Source: Amborella trichopoda (Eukaryota; Streptophyta; Magnoliopsida; Amborellales; Amborellaceae). From it: a DNA stretch of 64,000 nucleotides. The stretch spans positions 2,857,033 through 2,921,032 of the forward strand of contig NW_006499751.1 in NCBI RefSeq assembly GCF_000471905.2, in the 5' to 3' direction. The notes under the pieces are model-generated. The model was not told the origin of the DNA. It saw only the letters and a program-made list of their open reading frames with translations, and searched no databases. Positions 10,096 through 22,060 of the stretch are shown here, piece by piece. The translations under genes and the position numbers were made by a program. Numbering within the stretch: the first letter of the stretch is position 1; every line of letters starts with the position of its first letter.

Positions 10096-10856
10096 GTTTT
10101 TCTCTCTTCCCTCATATTCTTCTTTTTCTTTCTTTCTCTTCCCACTCCTTTATTTTCTCTTCTTCTCTCATCTTACTCTTCTTATGTTTTTTCTTTATGA
10201 TATCTGTTATTTTTGTTATTCTTTCGTTTGATTAAAGTGGAGTTGAGATTAGCCTATCATGGTAGTCCTGTCGTCTAGCCGTAATGTTGTTGTGCCAAAA
10301 TTACTGTGCCCGCTTTATTGCCACAACAGACTAACCATTGTGTCTAGCTAGTTAGTATCGGTATTGATGTCTGTAGTATTCTTATTGAGCCGATGTGAGT
10401 TACTGAGCTCGTTTTACTACCACGTCAAACCAATTACTCATCAGCTTAGTCACTGTGTTGATCTCCCCGCCTGGTCAAATTCTTCTCTCCCCCATATTTC
10501 TTATCTCATTCTTCTCTTCTTCTGTTTTTAATGTTCATGCTTGTGTACGTTCACCAAAGAGGCAAGGTGAGGTCTATTGACCCACCTGTCTTATAATATT
10601 TGCCATATCTGTGTGATTGCATAAAACAAGAGAATACAAGTCAAGGGAGTGATTCCGAACCAGTTTTATTACTGGGGGCTTTCTTCATGATCTAAGAGGG
10701 CACCCACGCTAGCCATCCCGAGTAAGTCCCGAACCCAGCTTAAATTCCTCTCCCAAGAGAGCGATCTCAAAACGTCCCGAGTCTCCTAGAAACCTTAGAC
10801 GTGTGCCTCCCGATCATCAAGATTCATAAGGTGAGATCGAAACACCTAACCATTGT

Positions 10857-11984
10857 CCTCTTACATCGATCAATTGACGGAATTCTCCTCAGATGCGTCG
10901 ATACACAAGAGGCAAGCAAAGTACTCGAAAAAGTGCACGCAGGTATCTGTGGGCTACATTAGTCCGGCCCTACGATCTACGAGCGCATATGCAGACTCGG
11001 CTATTACTAGCCTTCCAAGGTGGCTGACTCCCAAAACTATGCCAAAAGATGTCAGGCGTGACAGATCCACTAATCCTCATTCATCAAACCCCGGAGCCTC
11101 TCCACCCTATAGTGACATCATGGCCCTTTTCCCAATGAGGTATGGACATTGTAGGACCCATCGATCCCCTTCTGCCTTGGGCCATGCCTTCATTCTGGTG
11201 GTGACAGACTACTTTTCCAATGGGCTGAAGCGATCCCTCTCAAGCAAGTTCCAGGGACCGCGGTAGCCAACTTCATGTGTCATCACATCTTCTACTGATT
11301 CGGAGTTTCAGACCGGATAATCTCTTATAATGGCCCCCAGTTCAGAAGCCATCATGTTGATCGCCTGGTCAACCAGTTTGGCTTTGAGTGAAAGTACTCG
11401 ACTATGAACTATCCTCGAGCCAACGGATTGGCTGAGGTGTTCAACAAAACTCTGTGCGCATTACTCCAGAAGTCAGTTTCAAAATAAAAGAAGAATTGGC
11501 ACGAGAAACTGCCTGAAGCTCTATGGGCTTATTGCATCACTTCTTAGAATGCTACAAACTTTACTCGTTATTCCCTAGTCTACGGAAGTGAGGCAGTCTT
11601 ACCCGTCAAGGTTCAAATACCCTCACTATACATCAGGGACTAACCGAAGACGAGAGGGTCAAACTCCATTACCAAGAGTTGGATTCCCTTGACGAAAAAA
11701 GATTAAAGGCCCAGCAAAACCTCGAGCTCAATCAAGGAAGAATGAAGAGAGCCTTTGACAAATCTATCAAGGTTCGCTCATTCGCTCATCAGGATGTGGT
11801 CCTAGCAGTTAAGAGACCGATTGTCATGCACGGGTGCCGGAAAGGAAACTTCGAGCCCAAATGAGAAGATCCGTTCATAGTCAAAAAGGTCACGCTAAAC
11901 AGGGCCTGTGTACTGGCAGACTCGGATAGAGAAGAGACGATGCCCCCTATCAATGGACGATACCTAAAGAAGTATTATCCTTGA
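10857..11984 (+). pseudogene. A2 integrase pseudogene
   Basis: Integrase inserts element DNA into the chromosome. Here the zinc finger is recognisable in a frame interrupted by stops (EKVHAGICGLH at about 10,930-10,962, then a CQA motif whose second Cys codon is TGA). The first catalytic Asp is kept (GMDIVGP). The second is replaced by Tyr (TAT, 11,326-11,328, in IISYNGPQF). A TGA at 11,389-11,391 replaces a Trp and is shared with A3. The tail ends LKKYYP, TGA at 11,982-11,984. Coding similarity starts just after LTR1. Confidence 0.85.
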
Positions 11985-14900
11985 CATATCCTTAAAAAGG
12001 CGGTATGTGCAGCAAGAGAAAGAGGGAAATGAAAAAAAAAAAAACACCAAGCCATTTCAAAGGAAGTTCGTTTTTTTTCCATTGCATAAAAAAGAGTTAC
12101 AAGTTACAATCAAAGGCCCATTACTAGGGAAGTTACAAAGCTCTTGCGTTTGAGGATGGCTACAGACCAAAAAGAAACACTCTCCTCATGAAGAAGAAGC
12201 AAACCCACTAAAGAAATGCTCTCCTCACGAAGAAAAAGCAAAACCACTTGGAGAAGTTAGCTTAAGTGCCACCAAAGAGGTTGGTTACAAGCCAAAAGAT
12301 GGTGCCAACCATTTTCGAGTCAGCTTCAATACATCTAACGAAGTGTGGTTGGCTTCCAAGGGACCGGCCCACGATGAAACAACATGGACTTATGGCTGCA
12401 CTGGAGGATTTGGCTTCCAACAAACCGCGGCGACACAGCCTTCTCGTTTGCCATCACTCTTGACCCCCACGAGACAAGAGTGTTTGTCATCACTCTTCAT
12501 GGCTTGTTTGGCTTCCAACAAACCACGCGTGACTCAACACCATGTGCAGCTATCGTTGTGCGCAACATAACGCCGCATTCTACCATCACGACGAGAAAAC
12601 AAACTTTGCGCGAGACCATCGCCGCGACCAGCATACTCGTGAACATGGCTATCACCGTACATGGTCTAAGGACATGCAAAGGTGGCACTGTATACTACTT
12701 AATGTCGCGCATGTTCTTGTCATACCGCGATTCCCACTATCCCCAATTCCCAAATAGTATTAACCCTTGTGCTTTCTCGGTTTCCCCAACTACCTGCCTG
12801 CGGCGACCGCCCACCTTCTCGCGACCTTTCATATCCTCCGGAACCCTTCGGATTTAGCCGGAAACACTCCTTCGTCAGCCAGAAAATCCTGTCTAACCCA
12901 ATTCTTTCCCTACTAGCATTTCTCCTCTCCGTTGGGAATCCACTCCAAACCACCGGAAGTCCCCTGAAGACTTCCCTGTAACCCTGTGGGTCTTCCCTTC
13001 CCCCTGGTTTCCCACTTCAGCAGTTCGCTAAAGCTCACCTGAATTCCCCAGCGTTTTCGGTGAGCCCAATGCAACCCCTTCTCTTTCTCCTCCAACAACC
13101 AAAGGACTAACAGAGCCCTTTAAACTCTCTGCGACCTCCTCACCAATAGAACGATCAGAGGAGCACTCGAATCCCGGCAAGGCACCTCTATAAATCCTAC
13201 TAAGGCCCTGAGAAGCCCTCTTCCTTGCTCAGAAAGCTTCGGCGCTTGTCGAAAAGTGTTCGTAAACACCCTGCGAAGCTTCACACTTCCTGAAGCTCGC
13301 CAGAAAACTTCTAGGGGCCTATCTCTGCAAGTTTTTGCCGGAAAGTTTCTGCTAAAAAATCCGTTTCCAAAGGATCTGGCTCTCTCTCTCTAAAAACCGC
13401 TTTACCCTTCCATAAAACAGTGAATGGGGTTTTCCCCCTTTTTATACCTAGTGATGTCGCAAACTGCCCTCGACAAACACGAACTGACATTCCAGTCCTC
13501 AGTTCCTGATGACAGTAAGACCAGGCCGAGTCAAGTCAAGCCCGAGACCCGAAAAGGTTATCGTCACAAGCTTCATTCAAAGGTCAGTGCTGCGAGCTCC
13601 ATCAGAGAACTATCACCGCGTTCCCCATCTAGAGGCTATCGCCGCACGCCTCGTCAAGGCTGCACACCTCGTCAAGCGGTCAACGCTGCATGCCTCATCA
13701 AGAGGTCATCATCGTGCGTTTCTTCAAGAGCCACCATCGCACACTTCACCAAGGGGCCTAATGTCGCGTGCGTCATCCGACACTTAGTGCCACGTGCATG
13801 CTCTGGCACCCTCAGCAGGACCATCATCCTGTACTCTCAGAAAGTTCATCCCCTGCACCACAGCCTCACTCATCAGGGAGTCTAGCCTCTAGTGACGGCT
13901 CTGCATGCCACGGTCCATCTCTTAAAGGGTATCTCAACAACATCCCCCCGTGGAGTTAGATTCACACAGGGGGCGTACCTACCCTCTTAACCCCAAATGG
14001 GTATGTTTCGCACCAACATCCCAATAAGGGTCACATCCTACTGCAACCCGCTATCCCTAAGGAGTTTGGGCCATCCTTATCCATCAACACTCAATGAGGT
14101 TCATATGTGCTTTGGCCTGTCATCCTCAGCAGAGTTACGTACACCCCATTGCTGATTATCCCCGTGGAGTCACACTGGCCCTCCTAACCCCCAGTGAAAT
14201 CGTTGCACGACCTTAAACTGCATGGTCCTAGTTGCATGACTTTAAACTGCAATACCACGGTCCAAGCTATATGACCTTAAACCATACTACTCGTTCAGGC
14301 CGCATGACGTTAAGCTGCTTTGCCCATGTCTAGGAAGCATGACCTTAAAGATGCCCCCACATACGTGCACATACCTTTTACGCGTATCTTCACGCATGTC
14401 TTCCCTAACCGCCCCTTCGTGTGCGCACTCCACCTCCATTTCCTCCCCAGTGGGTCTACATATGCGCACACACACCCTTTGTGTACTTCTTCACGCCAGC
14501 CCATTCATGTGCATGGACCACCTTCACCATCATTACCATCGTTTCCCTCAGTTAGTCTTACCCGTGCTCACCAAACAGCGAACCCTTCTGCAAGCCATAC
14601 TTGCCGTCAGCTAGTGGGTCACCATTGCTCACCACCATCCAGCCATCATCAACTCTTCACAAGGAAACTTCATGCCATCTTCCCAAGTGAGTCAAAATTC
14701 ATCAGCAAGCTCACTCTATGGCCTCCACAAACTGCCATTCATCACCACTATGTTCTAACTGTGTGACCCTAAACTATAGTGCATGTCCTGGCCGCATGAC
14801 ATTAAAAGGGTTCGTACAGGTCTTGAAGGCACAACCTTAAACACGCCTTCTAAAAAAAAACAATCATGGTGTACACCTAGACAAGGGAACTCCATGAGTA

Positions 14901-15837
14901 AAAATGACGGATGGGCATGGTCACGAAACCATGAGTAAGTGAGTTCCATGGAAAACAAAATCCTGACATGGTGAAAACCCTGAAAGGGCATCATGAGTAA
15001 AAAAGGATGAAAAGAGTGGATATCACCGAAGGTCATGGGTTAAAGAGCCCAGAAATAATAGGAGTTGGCAAAAACCATCGTCATAGTGCCACTTCTCCTG
15101 TTCAATTGAAAATCGGCAAAAGGGCGCTTGGATCGACAAGACATGATGACACACGACTGCCGCCTCAGCTGACGTCCAGTTTCTAAATAGTTAAGATCCT
15201 AGCTAATGAGGTCTGCCTAAAATCCTCAAAAGTCAGCATCTAATTGCAACACCAGGTGGCTCATCAGGGAGTGAGAGCCACATAAGATCTCCCAAGAACA
15301 TGGTTCATCAGGGAGTGAGAGCCGCATAAGATCTCCTAAGAACATGGCTCATCAGGGGGTGAGAGCCGCATAAGATCCCCCCACGTTTCAACATAGCTCA
15401 TCAAGGAGTGAGAGCGGAATAAGATCTCTCCAGTTCAACAACAACAACAAGAGTCCTTGAGGTCGAGGGCGATGACTAAAAGATCCCTCTAAAAATTCTA
15501 AGGACTATCACGAAGGCAAGAAACTGACGAAGCCAAGGTCTAACCTGCCGTAGGCTTCAGGGTACATCTCGCCAAAACCCCCTAGCCTACATGGGACCAG
15601 ACTTTCGAGATGGGTCAGAAGCCCCCAACTGGACCCCACTAGACGGGACCTATCGAGATACCCTGAGCATCAAAAGCAAACTTGGTGTAGCAGTGAACAA
15701 TGCTGATTCGTAGCATTTGGCCTTCAAAAAAAGGCCTGATAATCCCATGAGGGTGAGGACTTCGACAAGGTCCCTCAAAATTTTTGAATGATTGCACTTC
15801 TCGATTCTCTCTAAGCATAACATTCGGCGGTGCATGC
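11985..15837 (+). other. A2 3' noncoding region
   Basis: This is co-linear with, but shorter than, the 3' regions of A1 and A3. Overlapping open frames at 12,266-12,981 and 13,424-13,959 lack family conservation and look like chance frames. Modules resembling the primer-site complement lie at 13,941-13,960, about 14,052, 14,121-14,138 and 14,158-14,174. One degenerate 96-bp unit lies at 14,200-14,300, and the conserved GGGCATGGT block is at 14,865-15,050. A fragment of the pre-LTR frame precedes LTR2. Confidence 0.65.
15258..15435 (+). repeat. 44-bp tandem repeat (A2)
   Basis: Four units start GGCTCATCAGGGAGTGAGAG at 15,258, 15,302, 15,346 and (diverged) 15,395, each followed by CCGCATAAGATCTCC. 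I see it in A2 but not in the same form in A1 or A3. Confidence 0.85.
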
Positions 15838-17117
15838 TGTTAGAAGGTATTTTTCATCAACATGGGGCCCCCGATCAATAAAGGCCTAGCAAACAGTGGA
15901 AATTTTGACAGTCTCATAATAGCCCCAAAACTGGCCAAGATCTTCATAACGTCTCTCAAAAGTCTCCTGCCAAGTTTCATCACATTCCATCATGTCTAAG
16001 GAAGTGCAGATTGAGAAACAATTCCAGCAAAATCACCCTCTAGCACCTTGGAATGGACTCTATAGCTAGAGCTACATTTTCGGTGTCTCAATTTGTTGTG
16101 GGACTACCACCATTGGAACCGGAATGGTTGAAAACCTCAAGGGGTCATTTCAGCTCGAACGGACACTCCTGGAAGAAGTTATAGGCAAAAGAGTGAAACA
16201 TGAGGGGCCGCAGGCTATTCCCATGTGGCCACCCTGCAACTCCACGGCATGGGAGGGACAATCACGACCAGTGACTTTCGATGCTCATATCTCACCTGTC
16301 TCAAGTCAGATCTTGCTCAAATTTGGTGAGCCTATTCGTCTAGTCAAGACGAGCGATTCAATACATGGCATGTCCCGTGATGACAACCAAACACAAAGAA
16401 AAGCTAAAGAGAAGTTGTTGATCCGTGAAGAAAGTGCCAAAAATTCAACAGCGTCCTGTCTCGCTCAAGCAATCGGATCACTTTGCTCACGAGCCCGATC
16501 GACGCGAGACCAATTCCATTGTGGGTGTAAGGTCTCAAGCTATCATTAATCTGAACCCTGTACATGATGAACGGTCGGATTCTACACACCAAACCAACGA
16601 AGCAACTGCAAATTTCAACATCGGAATTCAGAATTCCGGCCAAAATTTCAAAGTGGAGAAATCTTCGTTCAGGCATGTAATCGAGCTGCTTTTGTTGCCC
16701 CACGATCATAACGATATGTTCAGTGTATTTCAATGAAGAAATCACCGAAAAACATCAAGAAACGAGTACACTATCGATCCGAAGTTTCAAGATCCACTCA
16801 AATTTCAAGTCACATGATCGTGCATTAAAAATACAATCCATGGCTCCAAGGTGGTATCAAAACGATTGTCATGCCAAGCCCTATAAGAAAAGAATCATCT
16901 TACGATCAACCAGGCATCAGAACGACCTCGGATCATCCATGCAAGTTCATGCAAATCTAGGGCAACACAAGGACTGCTCTAAAATTTCATGAATTGTTAG
17001 GAAGGGACAAATCTATCATTTTGCACCCTATTTTCTAATTTCTTTTAATTCAATTTAGTCTTAATTTTCAGCAATTAAGGTTACTTTTGATCATCCACCC
17101 ATGTTTATGGCAAATTC

Positions 17118-17125
17118 TATATATA
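17118..17125 (+). promoter_or_regulatory. TATA box of LTR2
   Basis: TATATATA lies after CAAATTC at the same place as in LTR1, about 45 bp before GGATCAAT. Confidence 0.55.
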
Positions 17126-17289
17126 CATACCAGCATTGTACGCAGAAAACACACACACAGGATCAATCTCCTTGCAAAAGAGAGAGTTTTTACTGAATAG
17201 AGTTTCTCTTTCTTCCCAATGTTGAGTTATGCTTGAGAGAGAGAGTGAGGTGAGAGAAACTTTTGATCGGTACCCCTAAGTTCGAGGTA

Positions 17290-17425
17290 AACCTTCTCTT
17301 TTCTTTTTCTTTTCTTCTCTCTCTTCCTTTTCTTTTCTTCTCTCTCTTCTTTTTCTTTTCTTCTCTCTCTTCTTTTTATTTTCTTCTCTCTCCTCTTCTC
17401 TCTCTTCTTCTCTTTCTTCTTCTTC
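17290..17425 (+). repeat. CT-rich tract in LTR2
   Basis: TTCTTTTTCTTTTCTTCTCT-type low-complexity repeats occupy the same position relative to TATA as in LTR1. Confidence 0.85.
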
Positions 17426-18539
17426 TTCCCATCTGAGCTCTCCACAGAGGCCATGCACGACAGTGGCAGTGGCAGTGCCCTATATGCCTCTCTAGTAGTC
17501 TCCCAAGTCGCGCATGGCGATGGCAGTTCTATACACACATCTCTTTCTCCCTCTGTTCTATCTATTTCGGGAGGCCTACAGATGGCACTGCTCATCACCG
17601 TCGGCAGATGTATCCTAAGCACCTCAGCAAAGGACGTGGGTAACGAAGCCTATTGCTGCCCACAGGGGCTTCACCCTGTCGCGTGACCGTTGCAAACGGC
17701 AATACCCATCACTGTCTGCAAAGGGTCGAGGCAATACTCGTCGCAGTGCACTGGCTTCTTCCACGCTTCCTTGTGTCCATCGCCGTGCGCTCTATGAGAA
17801 GTAATTGCCACGACACCTATGAGAAGTTATCGTCATGCACCTCATTAGGAGCCATCACTGTTCCCTAGGGACATGTCGCCTCCTCGTGCTACCAACGGCA
17901 ATGCCCGTTGCCATCTACATTCTTCCTCCCTCTGTCATCTCTCTCTCTTCTCTTCATCATTTTCTCTTCTAATTTGACTTAGGGTAGATCTAGATTAGCA
18001 CCGCCATCTCGGTCTTAGTTTTGAGTAGTATTGCCACCGTGCTGGTCCTGAGGACCATGCCCGTCTTGCTACCACTCTGAGTCGATAATTGTCCAAATGT
18101 CATGCTAGTTCTGCTTCTCCGTCAAGTTTTTCTTCTCTTTTTTATCTTTATCTAAAACTTTACGTTTCATCATGTTCTCACATTAATGTACGTTGTCCTA
18201 AGACAAGGGTGGGTCTCCTTGACAAACTTGTCTTACAAATTAACCATAGAAGTGTTAGGCAGAAAACAAGAGGATTGCAGGTCAAGGGAGACGATTTCGA
18301 CCCAGCTAAAGCAGTTGGGGGGGTTTCTTTGTGATCTAAGAGGGCACCCACGCTAGCCAGCCCGAGTAAGTATCAAACCCACCTAAAATTCCTCTCTCAT
18401 TGGTTGGTATACATGCCCTTGCTCTCAAGAAAGATTCTGAGAGAGCGATCTCAAACCCCGAGTTGACCAGAAACCTGAGGTACGTGCCACCAGGTCATCT
18501 AGATCTGGAAGGCGAGATCGAGGTACCTAACCGGCCTCT

Positions 18540-19080
18540 CCTAAATACAAGACCTTCTTTAGCCAAGGTCTTATCCCTGACTCTTTCGACTCCATGATTG
18601 AGCAGATGGCACGACATGAAAGGGCTACAGGGGCACCTCTCAGCACCAGGCCCGACAATAAACCGATAATAACTCCCCAAAATAAGAACAAAAATAAGAA
18701 CAAAAATAATAACAAGGGGAATGCTTTTGGTCAGGTTAATGAGATTGTCGTTAACAGACCACCTCAAGGTTCAGCCACTCAGCACAACAATCGAAACCAA
18801 AATCGAAGGGGTCAACATAGAGTCAATGCTCAAAATAATAACCAAAGGCGAGAGGATAACTTCACCCCTCTCAAAGACCCATTAGAAAAAGTGTTGGAAT
18901 TACTCCTGGCTAGAAATATGGTTTATCTCCCGCCACCATTTTAAGTCACAGATAAGAGCAAGTGGTGCAAAGGCATCAAAACCATGCTCATGATCCTCAA
19001 AACTACTTGTATTTGAAATGAGTGATTCAAGGGTTAATTAATAGGGGGATATCACTATTGCACCTAGAAATCAACATGTC
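18540..19080 (+). pseudogene. gag: B gag C-terminal part
   Basis: Frame 18,594-18,944 is hydrophilic and Asn/Gln-rich, with a lysine-asparagine repeat near residue 32. It ends before a degenerate zinc-type motif (KWCKG...) at about 18,955-19,010, reached only through frameshifts. The retrotransposon gag domain that should precede it is absent because of the 5' truncation. Confidence 0.65.
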
Positions 19081-19131
19081 GAAAAACCTAATTAAAAGAT
19101 ACGTATCTTCACAAATCCTTTCCTTAAAAAT

Positions 19132-20170
19132 ATGGTCACAACAACAGAAAAGCCAGGAGCTCAAGACAACTCAAAAGAGAACATCATCATTCACATGATT
19201 GAGAGTGGAGACGAAGAAGATGATCCTAGTCAATTCATATTTTCTTATGATCATCACTTTCAAGAGTCCGAAGAAGATCTTTTGAGCCTTCCAAGAGGAA
19301 ACCCTTCATCTCTGAACCTCTATAACCTTCCCAAATGGGACCAATATGGCGAAGATGATACGCTAGAGATCGATATGGTCAGGATCAACGAAAAGGGGTC
19401 ATCTTCCAAACAAGGGTCAACACCCTGAAATCTCCCATTATTCTCGTTAGGGCTTAGCATGTCGAGCTTCAGGCTGGCGAGGTTGATTCCCTAACTTGAA
19501 GAGGCCAAGTGTTCAAACCCATTCAACTGATGGTCGATACTCTCCATGAAAGAATGGTAAACAACTCAAATGCCAGACAACCAACAAGGATCGCAAATCA
19601 TAAACCGAATAAAGAAATTCAAGGATCTGCAACCACCTATGATCTACCTGCTCATCTCGGGAAGATCCAAGCTCAAATCTCCATCTTGGAGCTGCTTACC
19701 AATTCACCAGCACACAGAGCCCAGATCGAAAGGGTCCTCGCCAAAACACATATCCCGAGCAACACACAGTCGAATGAGTTATGCAGCATGATCAACCAAT
19801 TGATGGCACCAACACCAATCGTGTTTATGGATGATAACATCCCAGCCAGCATCAACCGCTTTCATGTCCAGGCTTTGCACATCAATGTTTTCATGCAAGG
19901 ATATGAGATACGGAGAGTGCTTGTTGATAATGGGGCATCCTTAAACATATGCCCTACGAAAATAGTTAAGCGGATAGGCAAAAGCTCGGATGACTACGAG
20001 CCATGTCAACTAACTATCGCTGCATATGATGAGACCAAGAGACAAACCGAAGGCATATGGCCTCTCACACTCAAGATCGGCCCTATCGTCCAAGTGAAAA
20101 AGTTTTATGCCTTAGACATGAAACCTTCATTCAACATGTTGCTATGAAGACCGTGGCTGCATGAAAACCT
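19132..20170 (+). pseudogene. B aspartic protease region
   Basis: Two frames (19,132-19,428 and 19,509-20,147) cover an acidic linker and a retropepsin-like domain that would cleave the polyprotein. The active-site strand reads VLVDNGASLNICP at about residues 136-148 of the second frame. The C-terminal signature is FNMLL then RPWLH, with the expected Gly codon changed to TGA (20,145-20,147). The domain is recognisable but inactivated. Confidence 0.8.
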
Positions 20171-20171
20171 T

Positions 20172-21249
20172 GTGGTCGTCTTTAAACTACATCAATGCCT
20201 CAAATTTCTGACTAAAAATGGCGTTACAAAGGTATGTGCTGAACCCCCTTCTTTTCTCAATCCTAGTATAGGTAACGGGAAGCTAGCCGTAGGGGTCAAT
20301 CTTGGAGAAATCTCACTCGCTTCCTTCGACCAAGCCGATTGTGCCACCTTACACCTAGAGGCCGATGACCATGTTCCTCAAATTTTGCAAACTTCCTCAT
20401 CGAAGGAGGACATCATCCAATGTCAACATCGATACGGTTTCAGGTCCCTCAAGGCATGGCACATGCTCTTCTCCCAAGGCTTCCAACCAGGCCAAGGCTT
20501 GGAGAGTCAAGGGTAAGGCGTAACTGAGGCAATTTCTTAATCACCCCAAGCCAAAACTAAAAATGGGGATCGAAGAGGACTCAGGTATTCTCTCACCTTA
20601 TTGCAAAGCCAGATGAAGCATTCATGCCATCTGGGATTTGTATCTGGAGGCATTCAAAGCCTCGATCCTCTCGATGCCTGTCTTTCAAAAAGGCCGAAGG
20701 TGATCCTTGATTCCCCAACGGTTCAGAATTCCTCTTCTTCCACACCTCAACACACACAAGAACTAGGGATTGAAGACCTTTTTGCTGACCTGGATTTGAA
20801 GGTATGCACAATTGGCTCTAACACATCCAAGCATGTTCATCCACCGATACAAACCCAGGAACAGAATTGGTCGATCACTCCTTCGAGAATCGCTAGAAGG
20901 ATACCAGCGGCACCTTCAAGTCCTGGTGCCAAACAACGGATAAATGCAGGGTGGCCACCTAACCACCCTATGAGTCCAATCCCCAACAGTGTGTCAAGTC
21001 CCCAACACATCTCTTGCGAGTCCCATAAGGGACACCTCTTGTGTTATTTCAAAATCTACAAAAAATTCAAAGCATGATAAGACTGATAAAAAGGAAAAAG
21101 AATTTTCAAAAACGGAAAACACTCAAGATAGGCCAATAACGGTGCACAATACCCAAGACGACGAATTGGACACCCAAGACGAAGATCAAGAGAGCCAAGA
21201 GTCTGAAGAAATCCCTCAACCTGAGGAACTCACTTCCCATGTTGAGTAA
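20172..21249 (+). pseudogene. B protease-RT linker with G-patch-like motif
   Basis: Frame 20,172-20,516 ends with a G-patch-like stretch (YGF...MLFSQGFQPGQGLESQG, about 20,433-20,516), an RNA-binding glycine motif also seen next to protease in some retroelements. Frames 20,601-21,077 and 20,989-21,249 continue a low-conservation, Ser/Pro- then acid-rich spacer leading to RT. Frameshifts separate the pieces. Confidence 0.55.
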
Positions 21250-21379
21250 TTCAAGAAGAGGTTCGATGGCGACCCAACAACTATTATCGAAAAGACGATC
21301 GACGAAAACCTAGGAACTGAGAAGGACCCAAGGTTAACCACGATTGGAACCTCCCTATCTCCTGAGGAGCGAGAAAATA

Positions 21380-22060
21380 TATTATTTCCTTTCTCAAGGA
21401 ATATCATGATGTCTTTGCCTGGTCATACGATGATATCTCAGGGTTAAATCCCACATTGGTGCAACATCACCTAATATTCAACGAAGGATAAGGCAGAAAC
21501 TCAGACGTCTAAAGACCCACCTCGAGCTCAAAATTAAGGAAGAAATCGACAAACTGCTCAAGGAAAAATTCATTACCCCTATCAATTACTCAAAGTGGTT
21601 GGCCAACATAGTGGTTATACCTAAGAAAGACGAGAAGATCCGAGTGTGTGTCGACTACAGAGACCTCAACAAGGCATGTCCCAAAGACAATTTCTCCTTA
21701 CCAAATATAGATGCCTTAATCAACAACACTACGGGGCACGAGATGTTGTCATTTATAGATGGCTTTTCGGGCTATAACCAGATCCTCATGGCAGAAGAAG
21801 ACCAAACTAAGACTTCATTCATAGTGCAATGGGGAACCTACTACTACTTTGTCATGCCCTTTGGCCTAAAAATTGCAGGGGCAACTTATCAACGAATAAG
21901 GATTAGCATCTTCCACGACTTGCTGCACACCATCTTGAAAGACTATGTCGACGACATTCTGGTCAAGTCGAAGGCCAGATCTGATCATCTCACCAACTTG
22001 ATAACCATTTTCGAAAGACTCCGGAAACATCAACTCAAACTCAATTCATAAAAATGTGCC
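21380..22060 (+). pseudogene. B reverse transcriptase
   Basis: The RT palm and fingers are clear in frame 21,599-22,051, preceded in other frames by FITPINYSKW. Motifs in order: WLANIVVIPKKD, VCVDYRDLNKACPKD, FIDGFSGYNQI (first catalytic Asp present), YYYFVMPFGLKIAGATYQR and YVDDILVKS (catalytic Asp pair present). A stop at 22,049-22,051 and frameshifts on both sides break the polyprotein. This is the best-preserved RT core in the window. Confidence 0.92.

Larger units (their letters stand above)
1..10852 (+). mobile_element. Element A1: decayed Tat-type Ty3/gypsy retrotransposon (internal part plus LTR)
   Basis: The window opens inside the element, so its 5' LTR and gag start are off the left edge. 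In order it holds degraded gag, a gag-pol linker, an integrase tail, a ~5-kb noncoding 3' region with tandem repeats, and an LTR beginning at 7,920. Assignment rests on the gag fold signature, paired C-x2-H zinc-type motifs, the integrase tail ending KKYYP, and close similarity to element A3 on the other strand. Protease, RT, RNase H and the integrase core are deleted, so it cannot move on its own. Confidence 0.9.
7920..10852 (+). mobile_element. LTR1 of family A (3' LTR of A1, shared with A2)
   Basis: This ~2.9-kb LTR starts TGTTTCAACAAATTTTTCAG after the purine-containing ACGGGGCAAGC, as in LTR2 (15,838) and both A3 LTRs. From the start it holds a U3 conserved between copies, a TATA box, AATAAA-type sequence, a CT-rich tract, a 52-bp repeat array, a GTTGTGCC/GTCTAG-rich segment and a conserved terminal block (AAGAGGGCACCCACGC). 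It loses similarity to other LTRs just after CACCTAACCA, which I take as its end. A stricter reading by homology with element C would end it near 10,780. No primer binding site follows. Confidence 0.8.
7920..18532 (+). mobile_element. Element A2: truncated family A element between LTR1 and LTR2
   Basis: LTR1 is followed immediately by the integrase zinc-finger region (about 10,857), then the 3' region and LTR2. The primer site, gag, RT and RNase H are missing. Because LTR1 is also the 3' LTR of A1, the array reads internal-LTR-internal-LTR. This is the pattern expected from unequal recombination between LTRs or insertion next to a relative. Confidence 0.75.
15838..18532 (+). mobile_element. 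LTR2 of family A (3' LTR of A2)
   Basis: This ~2.7-kb copy of LTR1 starts TGTTAGAAGGTATTTTTCAT. U3 blocks (AGATCTTGCTCAAATTTGG, GAAATTTTGACAGTCTCATA), TATA, CT tract and terminal block (AAGAGGGCACCCACGC) are all recognisable. Instead of the 52-bp array it has diverged, less regular sequence (17,440-17,960). Similarity ends after GGTACCTAACC, where family B gag begins, so the LTR abuts a foreign internal region. Confidence 0.8.

Noticed and set aside
12266-12981. Cluster of overlapping 60-157 codon frames in A2
   Set aside because: They overlap in several frames and both strands, are not conserved in A1 or A3, and lie in the 3' noncoding region.
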